A stretch of DNA of 64,000 nt from Dipylidium caninum (lineage: Eukaryota > Platyhelminthes > Cestoda > Cyclophyllidea > Dipylidiidae). Of the stretch, positions 36,001 through 50,200 are shown piece by piece. How positions within the stretch are numbered: position 1 is the first letter of the stretch; each line of letters opens with the position of its first letter. A program made the position numbers and the translations under genes. Below the pieces are notes generated by a model that was not told the DNA's origin, searched no databases, and saw only the letters and a list, made by a program, of their open reading frames with translations. The stretch is taken from contig QEYB01000406.1 of the NCBI GenBank assembly GCA_017562135.1, positions 248,001 through 312,000 on the forward strand. Direction: 5' to 3'.

Positions 36001-36843
36001 CTAAAGAGAGGAAAACCGTGGATACTCACCTTCTGAAGGATGTGGCTGAAATTCACACCCAACTCTAAAAAATAGTAAGGATTTGGCACTAAAACCATTA
36101 GGTTATAATTAAAAAAAGATGCTTAAATATATACTGATATAGTTAGAATGTAAAAAGGACTATAAAGATCATAACGTCTTGACAACAATATTAACGGGCG
36201 CGATTTCCAACCTATTGGTTCCCCAATAAATAGTACATGATTTCAAGAGCACTCGGTTTTGGTTGACAAGCAAAAAATTTAACACAGGTTGCAAAGGGCA
36301 ATGCAAGGGGAACCATGTAGGTCGATTAATGATAAGAAATCACAGAACAAAGGCGGCTTTTCCGTACCTTCGAGGAGAGGCGGCTCATCTTCGAAGTTGA
36401 ATTGCTCGTTCATATTGCCGTCAACGGAGGCAGGGATAAAATACGGGTTCTGCATTTTCTGTCGCGTGGTGTCACCATAGGTAAATTGAGAAAATTGTCT
36501 ACATTAAAAAGAGAAATAAAGTAAGCAGGACGTAAGGCACCCAAATACTTGCAATGGACATAAAAGGCAATTGAAGGCTTGCAAAGTAAAGATGAAAGGT
36601 CAAAATCGGAGATATTAGGAGGGGATTCCTTCAAACAATAAGAGCAAACTAGAGATTCTCAGAGCCACAAAACCGTTCACTTTACAAACTGGGTTAAAAT
36701 TACTAGCAGAAAGCTACTGTAGAGAAAAAAAAACGCAGACAATTGATTTCAGGATGTCCAGCATTGTTGACTCACATTTGTGGATCAAGAAAGTCAGAAT
36801 TATAACTCGGAGAATTCGGATAGTAGTATTGTTGAGAGGTCAT
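27072..36843 (-). CDS. YIPF5: YIPF5-like Yip1-domain ER/Golgi membrane protein
   Basis: Six minus-strand exons: 36843-36776, 36498-36368, 36064-36030, 32217-32107, 31180-30999, 27234-27072. Together they are 690 nt, giving 229 residues plus a stop with every phase consistent. The N terminus is cytosolic and rich in Tyr, Asn and Gln (MTSQQYYYPNSPSYNSDF), followed by the conserved NFEDEPPLLEELGVNFSHI. The Yip1 domain follows with KTLNVLNP, DTDLAGPLVFCLIFGGTLLLAG, KIHFNYIYGIGLLGCLGMY, VSVLGYCMLPM, then GVILTAF and GYPCALVYAIFALLTVF at the end, about five membrane helices. Family members bind YIF1 and Rab GTPases and act in ER-Golgi traffic. The last intron (30998-27235, 3.76 kb) starts GCAAGT rather than GT. 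This choice alone gives the right phase and the expected protein length. A receptor gene sits on the other strand in intron 36029-32218. Confidence 0.96.
32576..34648 (+). CDS. LRR-Ig single-pass receptor, nested in a YIPF5 intron
   Basis: One long exon, 32576-33896, encodes about 440 residues: a signal peptide (MSSLQNVTIFILFVIQMAF), a Cys-containing N-cap, about six leucine-rich repeats (LTSLRLERNLL; LQELDLSENPL; LQTLSLANNSF; LKRLYLDGNMW), an LRR C-cap (WTCDCHLIWLAR..LCD..FQC) near residues 214-265, an Ig C2 domain with Cys pair near 285 and 351 (YRCEAENARG), and a membrane helix (GVVVGGILLLSLTLLSVVIYCC) near 393-414. The exon ends at GTAAGA (33897). A second exon at 34356-34648, giving an acidic 97-residue tail ending NADNEIERL, fits the phase but uses a weak acceptor, so it is tentative. 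Reading through the donor instead reaches a stop at 34022-34024. The layout resembles LRIG, Kekkon and AMIGO-type adhesion or signalling receptors. I cannot assign an orthologue. Confidence 0.88.
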
Positions 36844-38251
36844 TTTGCAAACGTCACGAAACCTACAAATAACACCCCAGCGGATCAACCGCAACGCCTC
36901 TATACCAAATCGACAAAAGGATCAAAGCCATGATTAATTTAAATAAAGGAGTCTATTTCCACCATAGGGACCCAAAATTTAACTTAAGTGTAACAACCAT
37001 GTAGCTTATTTAAATATTTCCGAGCAAAAAGAATGTTAGCTCAGGAGAAGATAGTCAACTGCCAATGCCAGCCAAATTTTTAATACGTACTCTAGAAAAA
37101 ATGTACCTAAAGTTTCATTTACGGTCCAGTTTAGTCAGTAATACTATTTACGTTTTACGTCGGTGGAGGAATGACGGGTTCATTCGGCATGAATGCGGTG
37201 CAACACCCAAAATTCGCCGCATTACCTCATTTAACTGCCCCCATTTAAGTTGATAAAAAGCGGCAAATAGCTTTTTCCTATGATAAGCCACACGTAGGCT
37301 TTTAACAGCCTGCCACAATGATTTCATTTGCACTTGTCGGTTTAGGTTGTAGGGCCTTGTATTGAACGGCGACGTTTTATCATGAGATACTCTGGGCAAG
37401 AGGATATTACTAGGGTATGTGGATTATGATACTGGCTTCCACCGTGTTCCACAAAATAAAAGTATGGTACGTTGTAAATGCGATATTGTTCGAAATTTTT
37501 TAAAGTTAAAGATTCGACTGTTCTGATTGCAAAAGTAGGATGATGCTCGGTCTAGGATTCTACTTTCCATTATCGGGTTTATTTTTGAAATTGCGGCAGG
37601 CCATCTTTTTGCGGTATCTTACTATTTCTGTTTGTTGCATTTGACTAAGTTTTGCCTGCTCATTTATATTGCAACCAAGAAGTTTACGGCTCTGTCAACT
37701 TCTACTGCTAAATTATATAAGCTATTCCATTATATTTTTTTAACCAAAATTTTTTAATATCTGCATATTTCGTAAGGGACATCTGATGGACTCGATTTGG
37801 CCTGATCCGCATGCCAATCTAACTTCAAGGCCAACTCCGCATTTTTCCGTCCGTTTGCGTACTTGCTTTCTCCGACGGGACGTCTCGGACGCCTCAGCAC
37901 CCCCCTAAGGCGAAGTTGGTTTCGCAGGGCCTTTAATCGCGATCCATTAACCATATGGTAGAAATATATATTTTAATGATCAACTACTTACCCTATAATC
38001 ACTTCCCGTAAACTTTAACACCTGCTATGCTATTTCTGCCCTTATATGTCGGTGTGGCCTGTCAGGCATAGTTTTGGTTTTCTTTTTTATGCTTTCTACT
38101 TCATTTGCTGACTGAATCTCAATAAGACGTTGTTATTAGTGTGTCACTCTGGTGCCTTGCCTTCGTTAACTGGATATTTCTTCGATCGATTTTTTCGTAA
38201 TTTATGTCATCATGTTTCCTTTTTTATACAGCATTCGCGTATGCCCCAGCG
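36844..38251. promoter_or_regulatory. Divergent region between YIPF5 and the ATP8A flippase
   Basis: YIPF5 starts at 36843 on the minus strand and the flippase frame opens at 38252 on the plus strand. This 1.4-kb spacer should therefore hold both promoters and 5' untranslated regions. A pyrimidine-rich AG at about 38231 may be the acceptor of a 5' untranslated exon of the flippase. No core promoter element was identified. Confidence 0.45.
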
Positions 38252-41200
38252 ATGATGATTGCCGAGGACCATACCGATCGTGAGCCTTATCGGTTGCGTT
38301 TACTATCCTATTTAGAATATTGCTCTCTTCGTAATTCAATATCTGCTGCTAATGCAAAAGAGCGCGTAATTTTTGTTAATAAACCCAACCCAATTAAATT
38401 TTGCAGTAATTCAATAAGGTAAAATATTTTTCGCTCCCACATATTTGTAGTACCGGGAAGTACTCTCTCGTTACGTTTTTCCCAAAATTCTTATTTGAGC
38501 AATTTCGGAAATATGCCAATATCTTCTTCCTTCTTGTTGCTCTCTTCCAGGTTAGTTTTTTGTAATTTCTCTACCTCATTCACACTTCAGCAAATACCTG
38601 GTGTCTCGCCTACTGGTCGATTCACGACTGTCGTTCCTCTTTCCTTCATTCTTTGCATCTCCGCAGTCAAAGAGATAATTGAGGATTACGTATGTTCGAT
38701 TAATTCATTCATGTAGCTAATATAGGCACGGCATTCTGCTGACAAAGCCACTAACAATTCCAAAACATTTGGTAAGTTCTCCATGAATGATTATATGATG
38801 AAGTTCTGAGAAACGGCGATTGGAGAGATACCCCGTGGAAGGATGTTCAGGTTGGTGATATCGTCAGACTGACCAGCAACTGTGCCATACCCGCCGACTT
38901 GGTTATAATCGCCACAAGCGAACCAATGTCCATATGCTATATTGAAACTTCCAATCTGGATGGCGAGACTTCTCTCAAACTCCGTCAGGTGAGTGCTTTT
39001 TTGGTAGTTTTTATGGTGCGGACCAAATTATGATTCGTCGTTGATATTTTGTAGGGTATATCGGCTACCTCGAATCTAAGATCAACAGAGGTTGTCACGA
39101 AAACGCAATTACGTATCGAGTGTGAACAACCTACAAGATTTTTGGACGAGTTCGTTGGTACACTCTATGATGAAAATAATATGTAAGTCATCTACGCGCT
39201 CAACATAGGTGGATTGACCCAATATTTCTATGTCTTGACCCAATATTTCTATGTCTTGACTTAGTAGTAGTACTTGAATGACATTTTTCTTTGTATGCCG
39301 CCTCTAACTGTGCCCTCTTTTTTGCCTTAGAGGTTACCCTCTCGATAGCAACCAAATATTGTTGCGTGGTGCAACGGTAAAAAATACGAAATGGGTTTTC
39401 GGTGGGTCTAGCAAAAGTTTGGATGTTCCCTATAACTGTTTTTACTTAGAGTTTTTCGTCTTGTTAATTTTAACTCCCCACTTTCCCGTGATTTAGGTTG
39501 TGTGGTTTTCGCTTATTCCTTCTATCAAAATTTTACTGCGATTTCTCTTACTAGTTGAACACTTTGCTTCAATGTCGTAATGAAATGTTTGTTTCTACGT
39601 ATTGTGGTTTTTAACATTTCCCATAAATCGAACACTTTTAGGTGTGGTCGTTTACACAGGAAGGGAAAGTAAGGTGATGCTCAATTCGACATCAGTTCCC
39701 CTAAAAAGATCATCTGTTGACAAACAAACAAATTGTTACGTAAGTTGCCGCCTTAATCAACACTTTTTCAATAATGAAATGACAAGTCTTTTAGTGATGT
39801 GTGAACTTTGTAATTAGTTATAACATTCGCTTTAACTACTGGCTTGGGTTTGTCAAGTGCTAAAGTGCTGGCTAACAAATCATACTGGGAAATTAGGGCT
39901 GTGAAGTCTCGCAGATTGCTAGATAGTCCCGGGATAGCTGTACATAATTTAAATCCTTGTAGACAATAACACAATAGTTTAGATGAAATTTTTGCGTCCC
40001 AGACTTAACTTTTCTATTATTCTTAATCTAGAATCATTGTCTTCTTGTTTACTCACTATCATTCGTAGTAGAAATGTCCTTTAGTCTGCTCCTTACATCT
40101 TTACATGCAAAATGAACATAATTAGAAAAGAGAACCCAGATCATGGCCTAGATATTACCTTCACCTAGAAAATTCTGTTTGTGTGCGTGGGCGATAGACT
40201 ATTGAGTGACATGGCTTTGAATACTCAACATTACTCTTTATACGCTTATGACTAGTCATCGCGATGACAGTCTTCTCAGACCCGAATTTATGTGAAATTT
40301 AGTTATGAGGTATCTCTGAATCAAATCGTGCTTTTAACACGAATGATTTGAAATAACATGGTTTCATTGCTTTTATCTCTTCCTGTCAGATCCTGATTCT
40401 CTTTGGATTACTAATTTTCCTTACCATATTTATGGTTATCGCCAATATCATCTGGACACAAGCTAACGTAAAAAGCACATGGTACCTCGCTGGCGTTGGT
40501 AAGTGGTACTTTTTAGTCCCGCTTTTAAAAATTGTTTTTCTAAGGAATTTTGTGATATCCTCAATATTCATTTTTCATTCATTTTACTAACTTCCCTACA
40601 CATTAAAAGTTGTATTCACAATTCTTTAACCTGTTAATTTTGAGCCCTCTTCACGAAAATTGACATCCATTTGTCACATGCGTCCCCTATATCACTTTCA
40701 TGGGGCTTCCGTACCCATATTGCGTCATCTGCACCTGTCAAATCTTTGATGTTAAAATTTGATGGCCTTCTAACCTAAATATGTATTTTCCTTTTAAAAT
40801 GTGAAGATAAAGTTAACGAAATGTATCTTGACATTTTCAGATTTTTCACATGAATTTTGTGCCAAGATGTTAATTCCTCCTCTCATTTCATGCGTTAACA
40901 GTGTTAAAAAGTACATTTTATGTTTTGGAGATTTTCCTTCAATTATTTTGTTTAAAAGATTTATTTCTGTCCCTACGGTATCTTCATAGTGAGCTTTGAA
41001 CTTGTTTTAGTAATGTCGCATCTTTCCAGGTGCAACTTTCACGTGGAAACGTAAATTATGTTCGTGGATTTATCCGTCCTTGACAGTGTTTCAAGGCTCT
41101 CTTAGGAATAAATGAAATTATTTTGCATTCCTTTCTTTCATGTAACGAAATCGCAGAAGTCAGGGTTAAGCTTCGTGTTACTCGGACAATTGAAATGTCG

Positions 41201-44200
41201 TTTGCATACAGGATATCCTCCGAAAAGGAATGATAGTTATATCTATTTATCAGTAGAATCGTCCCAAGACCGACTGCGCAAGGATTTCTGAGGGTGGAGT
41301 GACTTTCTGCAAAGATTATTCACTACCTCAATTGTAATAAGAAAGTCCTTTTGATGACATGACTAAAAGATCATACCTCGCCTCTCTGAGTGTTTATGAT
41401 CTGTTGTAAACAATTTTTAGATGGCACCATAACTAGATTGCATTCAACACTCGGAATCGTACGGCCTTTTTCATTCATCCACCTTCAGTAATGAGTTGCC
41501 ATATGGAGGAAACGGGATTAATCTTGGTTTATTGCGAACAGTCTTCTTTTTAGTCTTTGATGATCAGTTTCAAAACTTAAGGGAACTACATTTTCAGTAT
41601 TTGGGGAAATATCACACGGACTACCAACTTTTTCGTACATGAATTAGTTGTAAGTCTCCTGTTTAAGTCTCTCTATATAAATTATTTGACCTTCAGAGTT
41701 GTCCGTTAAAAGTGGTGGATACATGTGCATCACAGCCTTCATCATCTTTCATACTATCATCCCCATCAGCCTTCAAGTGACTCTCGAATTGGTTCGTTTC
41801 GTCCAGGCTCTCTTCATTAACTGGGTGAGTCTGTCACCTGTGTACGATTTCAGTAATTCAAGTGAGGTAGAAACCCTTCGAACCTATATTTTTTTGACAA
41901 ATATTAACACGAGTTTTTTTATTCGTCTGATCTTTACAAAATTTTCACGAAATGTGCTAGTACATCATTAACTGTGGTTAGTTTAAAATATCAACTGGGT
42001 GTGTAAGTAACAAAAACCTAAAGCTACGTCGGAGATTTGCGTCAAACATTTCCACAATATCATAAAGTACCATCATGATTCTGTGTAATTGTTTTTTTCT
42101 TGACTGTTGGTTGATCGTTTGTAAATTGTAGCCAATCGAAAGTGTTTGGCTCGCAAACGTCCCCAGCGCTTGAGTTTTATCCAATTCTATCTGCCTTCCG
42201 ATTAAGCTGCTTCGTGTCTTTTGTTTTGACATCTAGGATCTAGACATGTACGACTCGGAAGCGGATATTCCAGCCATGGCCAGAACTTCCAATCTAAACG
42301 AAGACTTGGGTCAGGTGCGAACTCGCTTATTATTGTTTCTGACTATGCTTATTCTTACTCTTTTTTAATCCTTATTACCGTTCTCCCAGGTTAAACGCAT
42401 ATTCTCTGATAAGACGGGTACTCTTACAAAGAACGTGATGGAGTTTAAAATGTGCTCCATTGGACGGAACGGTTATGGGTAGGGTGATGTGGATAAAAGC
42501 ATCGAAAATGTTTATTGCTGCTTGTGATATGTCGTCAAGTTGCTCGCATTCAACTTCTCTTTATCATGATTGTATACCTAATTTGCCTCAAAAGCGTGAC
42601 TAGATCGTGTGTTCTTTGCCGGAAATGGGTTATTTTAAAAGCGTCTGAGAATGAGCTATGCTGTAATAGATAAATGTACTTGTTTAATGTTAATGAATGT
42701 CAGTTGATTTCAGTGTAATTTGAGTTCTGCTAATTTTGAATGAATGGGCTATTGTGTAAGTCAAGGGCGGAAATAGTTTCGCAAAGGCCTTAACAGTCGT
42801 GTAATAGTAGGAATTACATGCTTTTGTTTACTTTTCCTGTCAGTAAACTCCTCCGCTTACTTGAATTTTAGCAAAAGTTAGTGGGAGATCACGTGAACCT
42901 CTGAACGAATGCACTACTTTCTGTATTTATTTAAAATTGTCTTTTCTCACAATCATCTAAATAATGTGGATTACATTCGACTGGTGCTCTTATCATAGGC
43001 AAATTTTACAAATGTATAAATTACCGCTAAGTTTACGACTCCACACTTGCATCTTTATTTGGTCTTGGTTGGGGGGTTGTGTGGCGGAGCTGCTCACATC
43101 ACACACAGTCGTGTATCAATTCTCTCACACTTCACTTACTCAATCGACGAATAAATTAAACCTTTGTGTCCTACTTCGTTCTGTGGAGTGATTAGAGTTT
43201 AGACGAAGACACTTTCCCTTCAAGGTTTATATGTAAATGCTCAAAACTCATTAAAAAATTCATGATCCAAAATTTTTGTCTTAAGATGCGTGTGTGCCAC
43301 ACTTGGCTTGACTAGAAATTCAAGATTCATGTGTTTGTGGGATTTATGATGTTTGATTCTAGTTTTAGTAGTTAGTGAGGTATCGTGACACTTATTTCCT
43401 CGAAATTATGCATTAATATAATATAATCTTTCAGAGCAAGTCGTGGAAAATCGTGTTTTCATGCTTTATTTAGGTATTTACTACAGTTTTCACCTTCGCA
43501 CACAAGGTCTAAACTGCCACTGCTCATTTTTTACAGAAATTGAATTTTTTTTTGCGAACTGGAAATAACTATTTTTGTACAATCCTGCAGTGTTAACCTT
43601 TTTCTCGCGCACTGTGCAACTTGTCCGTTTGTGGGACTAAGAATATATTTTTGTAGATTGGATAACGAGGACACATCAGCAATCCATGACCCCAAACTGC
43701 TAAGCAAAATCTCAGAGGGTGACCGTGACGTGGATTTGTTCTTCACCATCCTTGCGGTGTGTCATACAGTCATTCCGGAGTATGAGGATGTTAACATTGA
43801 TCTCTGTGACATTCGCTATCAAGCAACATCACCGGGTCAGTTGTCTTCTCTCCATTCTTTTGATATTGTTGTTAGTAGGCTCCATTTTTTTTGCCTAGTT
43901 GCCTATATTTTTACATTATCCTGTAATTTTTTTTCCATGCTCTTGAATCTATCCCAAAATGAATGTTTATTTATTAACATCTGAGTCGTATTAAAGTGTT
44001 CCTCTGTACTACCGTCTTAGGCAGTCATTCGTATCTATTTGACGACTATTTACGTAGCCGGTCCTAATTCGTTTGTTAAACTCGCAAACAACTGGCGTGA
44101 TGCCGTAATTAACCTTGGCAGGTCTCTACGAGGATAATATAAGGCTCTTAACTTGATATTACGAGACCTTTTGTATTGTGGTAATCCTTGCTGACAATTC

Positions 44201-47200
44201 TTCTAACAACGGTGGAAACACTATTGCCTTAGGCTATTTGGAAGACCTTTATATTATTAACTCTTTACCGAATTCTGATAATTGGGAATGGGAGCTTCTA
44301 GGGCATATCGAGGATGGCATGGCCTGTTTGATCCACTGCATACTCTTACGCATAACGTTAACTTGCTCTCTATTTCCTGTAGTTTACCGTTGCCAGCATG
44401 TCAGTAACAACTTTAAATTTAGTTAGTTACTTTTTTTTCAACTCTACCCCGCCTAACTTGAAGGTGTTCAAGTTTTGTCTCCTGACACTCCTATCTTAAT
44501 TATGTTACATTTCCTCGTTCTGGCGTTTCATTTTAGTTCCCTTATGGTGAATAGAAGTAATGACTATTTTTTTATTTTTATTTCTGCGAGCACGCTGCAG
44601 TTTTATTTGTCTTTCCATCACCCTTCTTATCCAGTAGCTGTTTTTATCTTGTCATTCTTCATCACACTGTTTTGCTTTGACTTTTCTTATTTCGCCATTT
44701 TGTTCGTAATTCATTCCTCCTTCGTTCTAATTAAAAAAAACCTTTGCTTCTACTGTATTCTACATTTTATAATAAATTAAAATATTCCACACTTATTTGC
44801 TCAGTTTTACCATTTAGATTTTCCAGTATCTACTGGCGACAAATCTAAAAAATAGCCCCTTACTTGGCTTTCTTAGACAATTTTTTTTGGAAATGAGGCA
44901 AATCTCGTGTATCTACCAATTAGCTTGTTTGTGTGTTACATCGTGTTTGATGACTGGTGCGCTTTATTGCTTTCTACACAAAATCTTTCAAACCTAGTCC
45001 TACATTCTTGTGCCCATACCGTACTTACACCCCTGGCTCGTGGCTTCCCTCTATAACAACTCCGAGAAGCCTTTCTACCCTACACTAAGTCATATAAATT
45101 TAACACCTTTGAGCACTGTGCGGTAAGACTTATTAACTTTGTTCAATTAAATAGTGTGTGGACTTTGGCTTCGAGAAACTGTTTACTCTATCAAGTGAAC
45201 AAAACTTGACTGAGTGATACAGACTTTTTTACTAAACGTTTTTCCCTTACTCTAGATGAGCGGGCACTGGTAATGGCCGCCAAAGCAGTGGGCTATGTAT
45301 TCTGTGAACGCGACCCTGATTCACTCTCAATTCGAGTCGTATGTGCTAATTTCATATCCTCTTACTATCCCATTTGTTTATCCTTCATTTCTCCTTCTAC
45401 CCCTTTTCTGTAGAAGGGAGAGAAAAACAAATTCAAACTTCTGCATGTCATCGAATTCACCAGCGAACGCAAGCGCATGAGCGTCATTGTTGAAGACAAG
45501 GATGGAAAACTGTTTCTCATGGTAAAGGGTGCGGTAGGTCGCCTGTTCATCCAACGCTAATTTATTTGTCGAGTCAAACTTTTGTCCTCGAGGTATGTAA
45601 CGTTGTCTTGAAGACATAACATCGAGTTATGGTTGCACATTGAATGCTCTTCAGTGGATTTTCTGTTAATTACCCTGTTTCACAACTTTATAATTCTATT
45701 AAATGTCGGAAGATAAAAGAGGGATCTTTAATTGCATTGAATAATCGGTGTTTTGGGAGACTGAGATCTTTTATGATGGATAATGATGTCCTCTCAGGAT
45801 GCGCAGCCTAATTGTCGCAATATCAATTACAATAAGGAATTTGGTTCGAAACTTCGAGCCTACTGCAATTTTTTTTAAATTATCAGTCCTACTTTTTAAA
45901 TAAAGCGAAATTGACCATCGCATCGTGGAACTACTACTACATGCCGAGTAGAATTTGCTCCCATATTTGATAGGCTTCATCTAAAGGACCTTGGATCATT
46001 TTCCACCTGCTCTAAACTGCTTTTTTTACTCGAATGAATAATTTTTGAATTTAGAGATATAGTGCCCTTTTCTGTTACTTTGAGAGATAGGGCTTGGCAT
46101 TAGCCTTAACCGGCTGTAAGTTGAGTCGAAGAGTTGTTACCTAGTAATGACATCCTTATAGTCAATATGGCTTCTCCATCCTCATTCCTTCCGAAATTAT
46201 ATGCTGCATTGAAAACTTCCATTATCAAAAGTCTTATGACTGAAAGGAACAACCGGAGTTTTATCCACATGTTTATCTGGAACTGACCATCTTCCCAGTA
46301 AAAATTGTAGTCGAGTAAAAAAACACAGGGTATTTTATTATATGGTTGTTTTTGGCAAACCAAATAAACTTCCAAAACGGACGAAAAGAAATCGCTTTTG
46401 TGTCTATGTTCTATACCACAAAAGTATGGCATCCTCACTTGCCTCGAATGATACTCCCCTGTTTTTTACATTTCTTCCCAAAAGCCTATGCTATGTTAAC
46501 CTATTTTTTATCGTACAATTGTTTTACACACCTCCAGGGCGATTATGAGGTTAAAATATATCGCAGGATGGCACTGAATATGTTGTATGGAATACATTTA
46601 CGTCGCAATAATGTTTAAATGTCCACGTGTACTCACAACGTCATATTGACACATTTTTCTTGCTGGTTTGGCCCTCTACTACGACTAGTTCCTGTTGTTT
46701 TGTCATTTTGCTTGTCTTCGAAATATGCAAATGTTTTGGACTGGAAAGTAGTCATACCGTATTCTCCACAGACCTCAGCTTTCTTGTTTACGAAAACAAT
46801 ACCACTTCTATCTGCTCCATAATATATCATATTTTATGATATGAACACAATGTGTTACCCCATCGCCCTCGTGCCTGTGGCAATCTTAGAAATGTTTTTA
46901 ATGCGAGGAAAGAATCTTTTTTGGAGTTAGAAAGCTTTCATGATAGCCTTCTTCTCGAAAGTGTCCCTTTTTGTCAAATAGCTGTGGTTTTTTTGCATAC
47001 CCGGATCTCTTCCTGGAGAAGTTATTTACCATTCGATGGTTTTAAATTGTTTTATCGGCCCTGAATTGAGTGACAATAAGCTGCACGTCTTTAGGAGATT
47101 TCTGGCGATTGCTTGTTTAGTTGAAAAGTTGGGATTTGTGCTTCCCAATTGCAAATCCCAGCTATTTGTTCCCTTTAGTTTTTGGAGTAGTGTTAAAGTG

Positions 47201-50200
47201 TGTTTTACCAAGAGATCCCTTAAAGTATTACAAAATATATGATTTTTAATAGAATTATGTAATAGATTTAGGAAAGGCTTACTGTATTGTATAATAGATT
47301 GTTACGGTATCGAAGAACCCATATAATTAAGTAACAAAGTATGATAGTGTCTGTGGCGTAAATCAGAACTACTGGTCTATGGCTAACCTGCCTTTAAAGT
47401 TTGGATATATCATAAACTGTAGACTTATCAAACCTAATTGCAGAACTCTTTCTTATAGGACACTGTAATTTACGAACGCCTTGCGACTGGTACTCTTTTC
47501 AGAGATGAAACTTTGGTTCACATGAATGAATTTGCCAGGATTGGTTAGTTATCTTTTTACTCCTTCTCTTTATTTAATAATCGGACACTATCCTCTGTCA
47601 ATGGGGTTCGTTACATGTGGAGGTTCCATATTGAGATCTTTGTAACATGCGCTTGTTCCTGACTGCTGTCGATAGTTTTCAAGTGAAGGCTTTTACCGTT
47701 AACTTGAAGTAATCCGTAAGTATAACGGAGTTTCGTCATTACTCCGCTCGGACCTAATTTTCGACACTAGTGACATTAATTGATAGCTGTGCTCAGCAGG
47801 GCTTTAGAAAAATCGTTTTTTTACAGTTTCCTCACATAAGAAATCATAAATTGAAATGGCAACCAAGGCGTTTGCGTCTAACGCAAATGTCAAAAATTCT
47901 TTCACATAGTAGAAAAATATTTTTCTACGGTCTAAGTTTTTATTGACATATGTAAATCCGGTCTTAACACTGAGGTGATGTCATTTTCTCAACTCAGATG
48001 AGTATCTGGGCTTCTATCACTGTACCTTTTCGTGTTTGGAGACTTCTCTGAAAGCAGGTATCCGCAAACTACATGTCCATTTAGTATAGCTTGTTTTATC
48101 CATACTTGAACGAACATCGATGCCTACCACTTCGAGTTAGGGTGTCTCTCACTTCCGATGAGACTTACGGTGGCGACACAGAAACAAGCGACGGTATAGC
48201 TGTGATGCTTATCATCACAATTAAGAGATGAACTCTTGTAATTCTTTTCCGATTTACAAATTTCGTAACAGATTTACAACTTTTGATTGGCGGAATTAGA
48301 AGTTTTGACGTGCGCCACCTTTTTAGGCATGCGAACCCTCTGCATAGCCTTTCGTCGTCTTGACCGTGCCTTCTACGAGGAGTGGGCCATGAAATACTAC
48401 AAAGCGAGCATCGCCGTCACCGATCGTAGCGTACTAGTGAACGAGGTCTGCGATCTAATCGAACAGGTGAAACTCGCTTTCATTTCTCTAGCTCTTTTTA
48501 TTCAACGATGCCGTTTTTACGTACGCTTTCTTTCACAGGACCTCGAACTAGTTGGGGCAACTGCTATTGAGGATAAGCTGCAAGATGAAGTGCCCCAAAC
48601 CATTGCAAATATGTTGGCTGCTGGAATCTCCATCTGGGTTCTCACAGGTGACAAGCAGGAGACGGCCGTCAATATTGGCCTTTCCTGCCGCCTATTGAGT
48701 CCAGAGCAGGCTCAATTGGTTATCAACGCGAGTGACGTGAATGGGATAGAAGAGCAACTCATTAATTGTGACGATGAGTTGCGGAAAGAACATTCAGAAG
48801 GCAACGATGTTACCCTTATTGTCTCTGGTAAGGTGAGTATCATTGCGGTCATCTGCGACAAGGTCCTCCTTCCACATGTCATATGTCCTTGTAACAACAC
48901 TCCCCGATGATCTCACTTATCATGGATGCACTGATAGGCTGGGAGTATTTTCTTTAGATTAATCGTGTTGAGAGAATGATACTGAGTCGCGAATAGCTTT
49001 AGCTTTCCGAGTTTTTCCTGGGCTTTTTCTTAACAGTGACATCGTAACAGCTTATTAAAGAACGATAGGATTCTGAATTTTTACATATACAAACGGCTAG
49101 CACCTACATTCTAACAATATCAAATCAACAGTGGAAAATCTGCATCCCGCCTGCCATTTTCTACTATCTTTAAGCGAGTATTTCCAGAAATATTGCGAAT
49201 GGTTAAATAAGGCTCTGTAACGGAGTCCTATCGGAAATTAATCTAAGTTTAATGGAGTATTTGTCCTAAAAACTAACCAATTAAGTCATTTAAAAATTTA
49301 CATTTTAGTCCCCATAATGTTTCCTTTTAAACCCATCTTTTTGTACTGTTGTTTATTTTCTATTAGCCCTCTAAAAACATAATTAGGGCCTCCAAAATTG
49401 TAGTATGTCGAGCTCCTCGCCTTAAGTTCACTTTTCTTGATTAAATTTCGATGTTAAAGGTCTCGAACTTATCTTGTTTAGACATTCTCGAATCTCAGTA
49501 CTGCTCCACTACGGGTGTCTGTCTGTTTGGTCTTGGAGACAGCTCCTTATTTTCATGTGTCTCTTACACAAACCAAACTGCCTGTAAACTTCAAGGTGGC
49601 ATTTAGAGTGAACTTGATGAAAGTACATATTCTACTTACGGTTTTTATGACGTTATTGCAGAACGTAAAGAATCCTAATGAAGTAGTGTTCAACAGCAGC
49701 TATTCATTCTCAACTCGAATCGACACAATTTCTCTGAATACTGTTCCTCAGTTATTAATCGCTGTTTTGATTGGCTTCCCGTCACTAGACAAGATATTTT
49801 TCATCAGACACTGTCATTTTTGAACAGATCGTTTGTCCAATCCCTTCTCAGAAATTGTTTTGTTAGGTTATGTAATGATTGACTACTAATCTGATTTTGA
49901 TGAAGAGTGGGAAAGAGTTACCCTCGTAAGACGACCGCCAAGGCGTATAGTGAGCCCATCGACATTTTGAAGTAGGCTAATCGTATGTCACCACATGTGC
50001 TAGGGCAATTTTACCACGTAACTGCCTTTATTAGTCGTGTGTGGCCTCCCTTTACAGAGGGTATATTTTGTGCCTCACACTTGCTTCGGTTTTCCTTCGT
50101 TCTAGGCCCTCGAATTGCTTCTCACAAATCGGTTCCGTGCTCGTTTTTTCGATATTGCTCACAAGAGTTCCTCGGTTATTTGCTGTCGGTAAGCACATTA

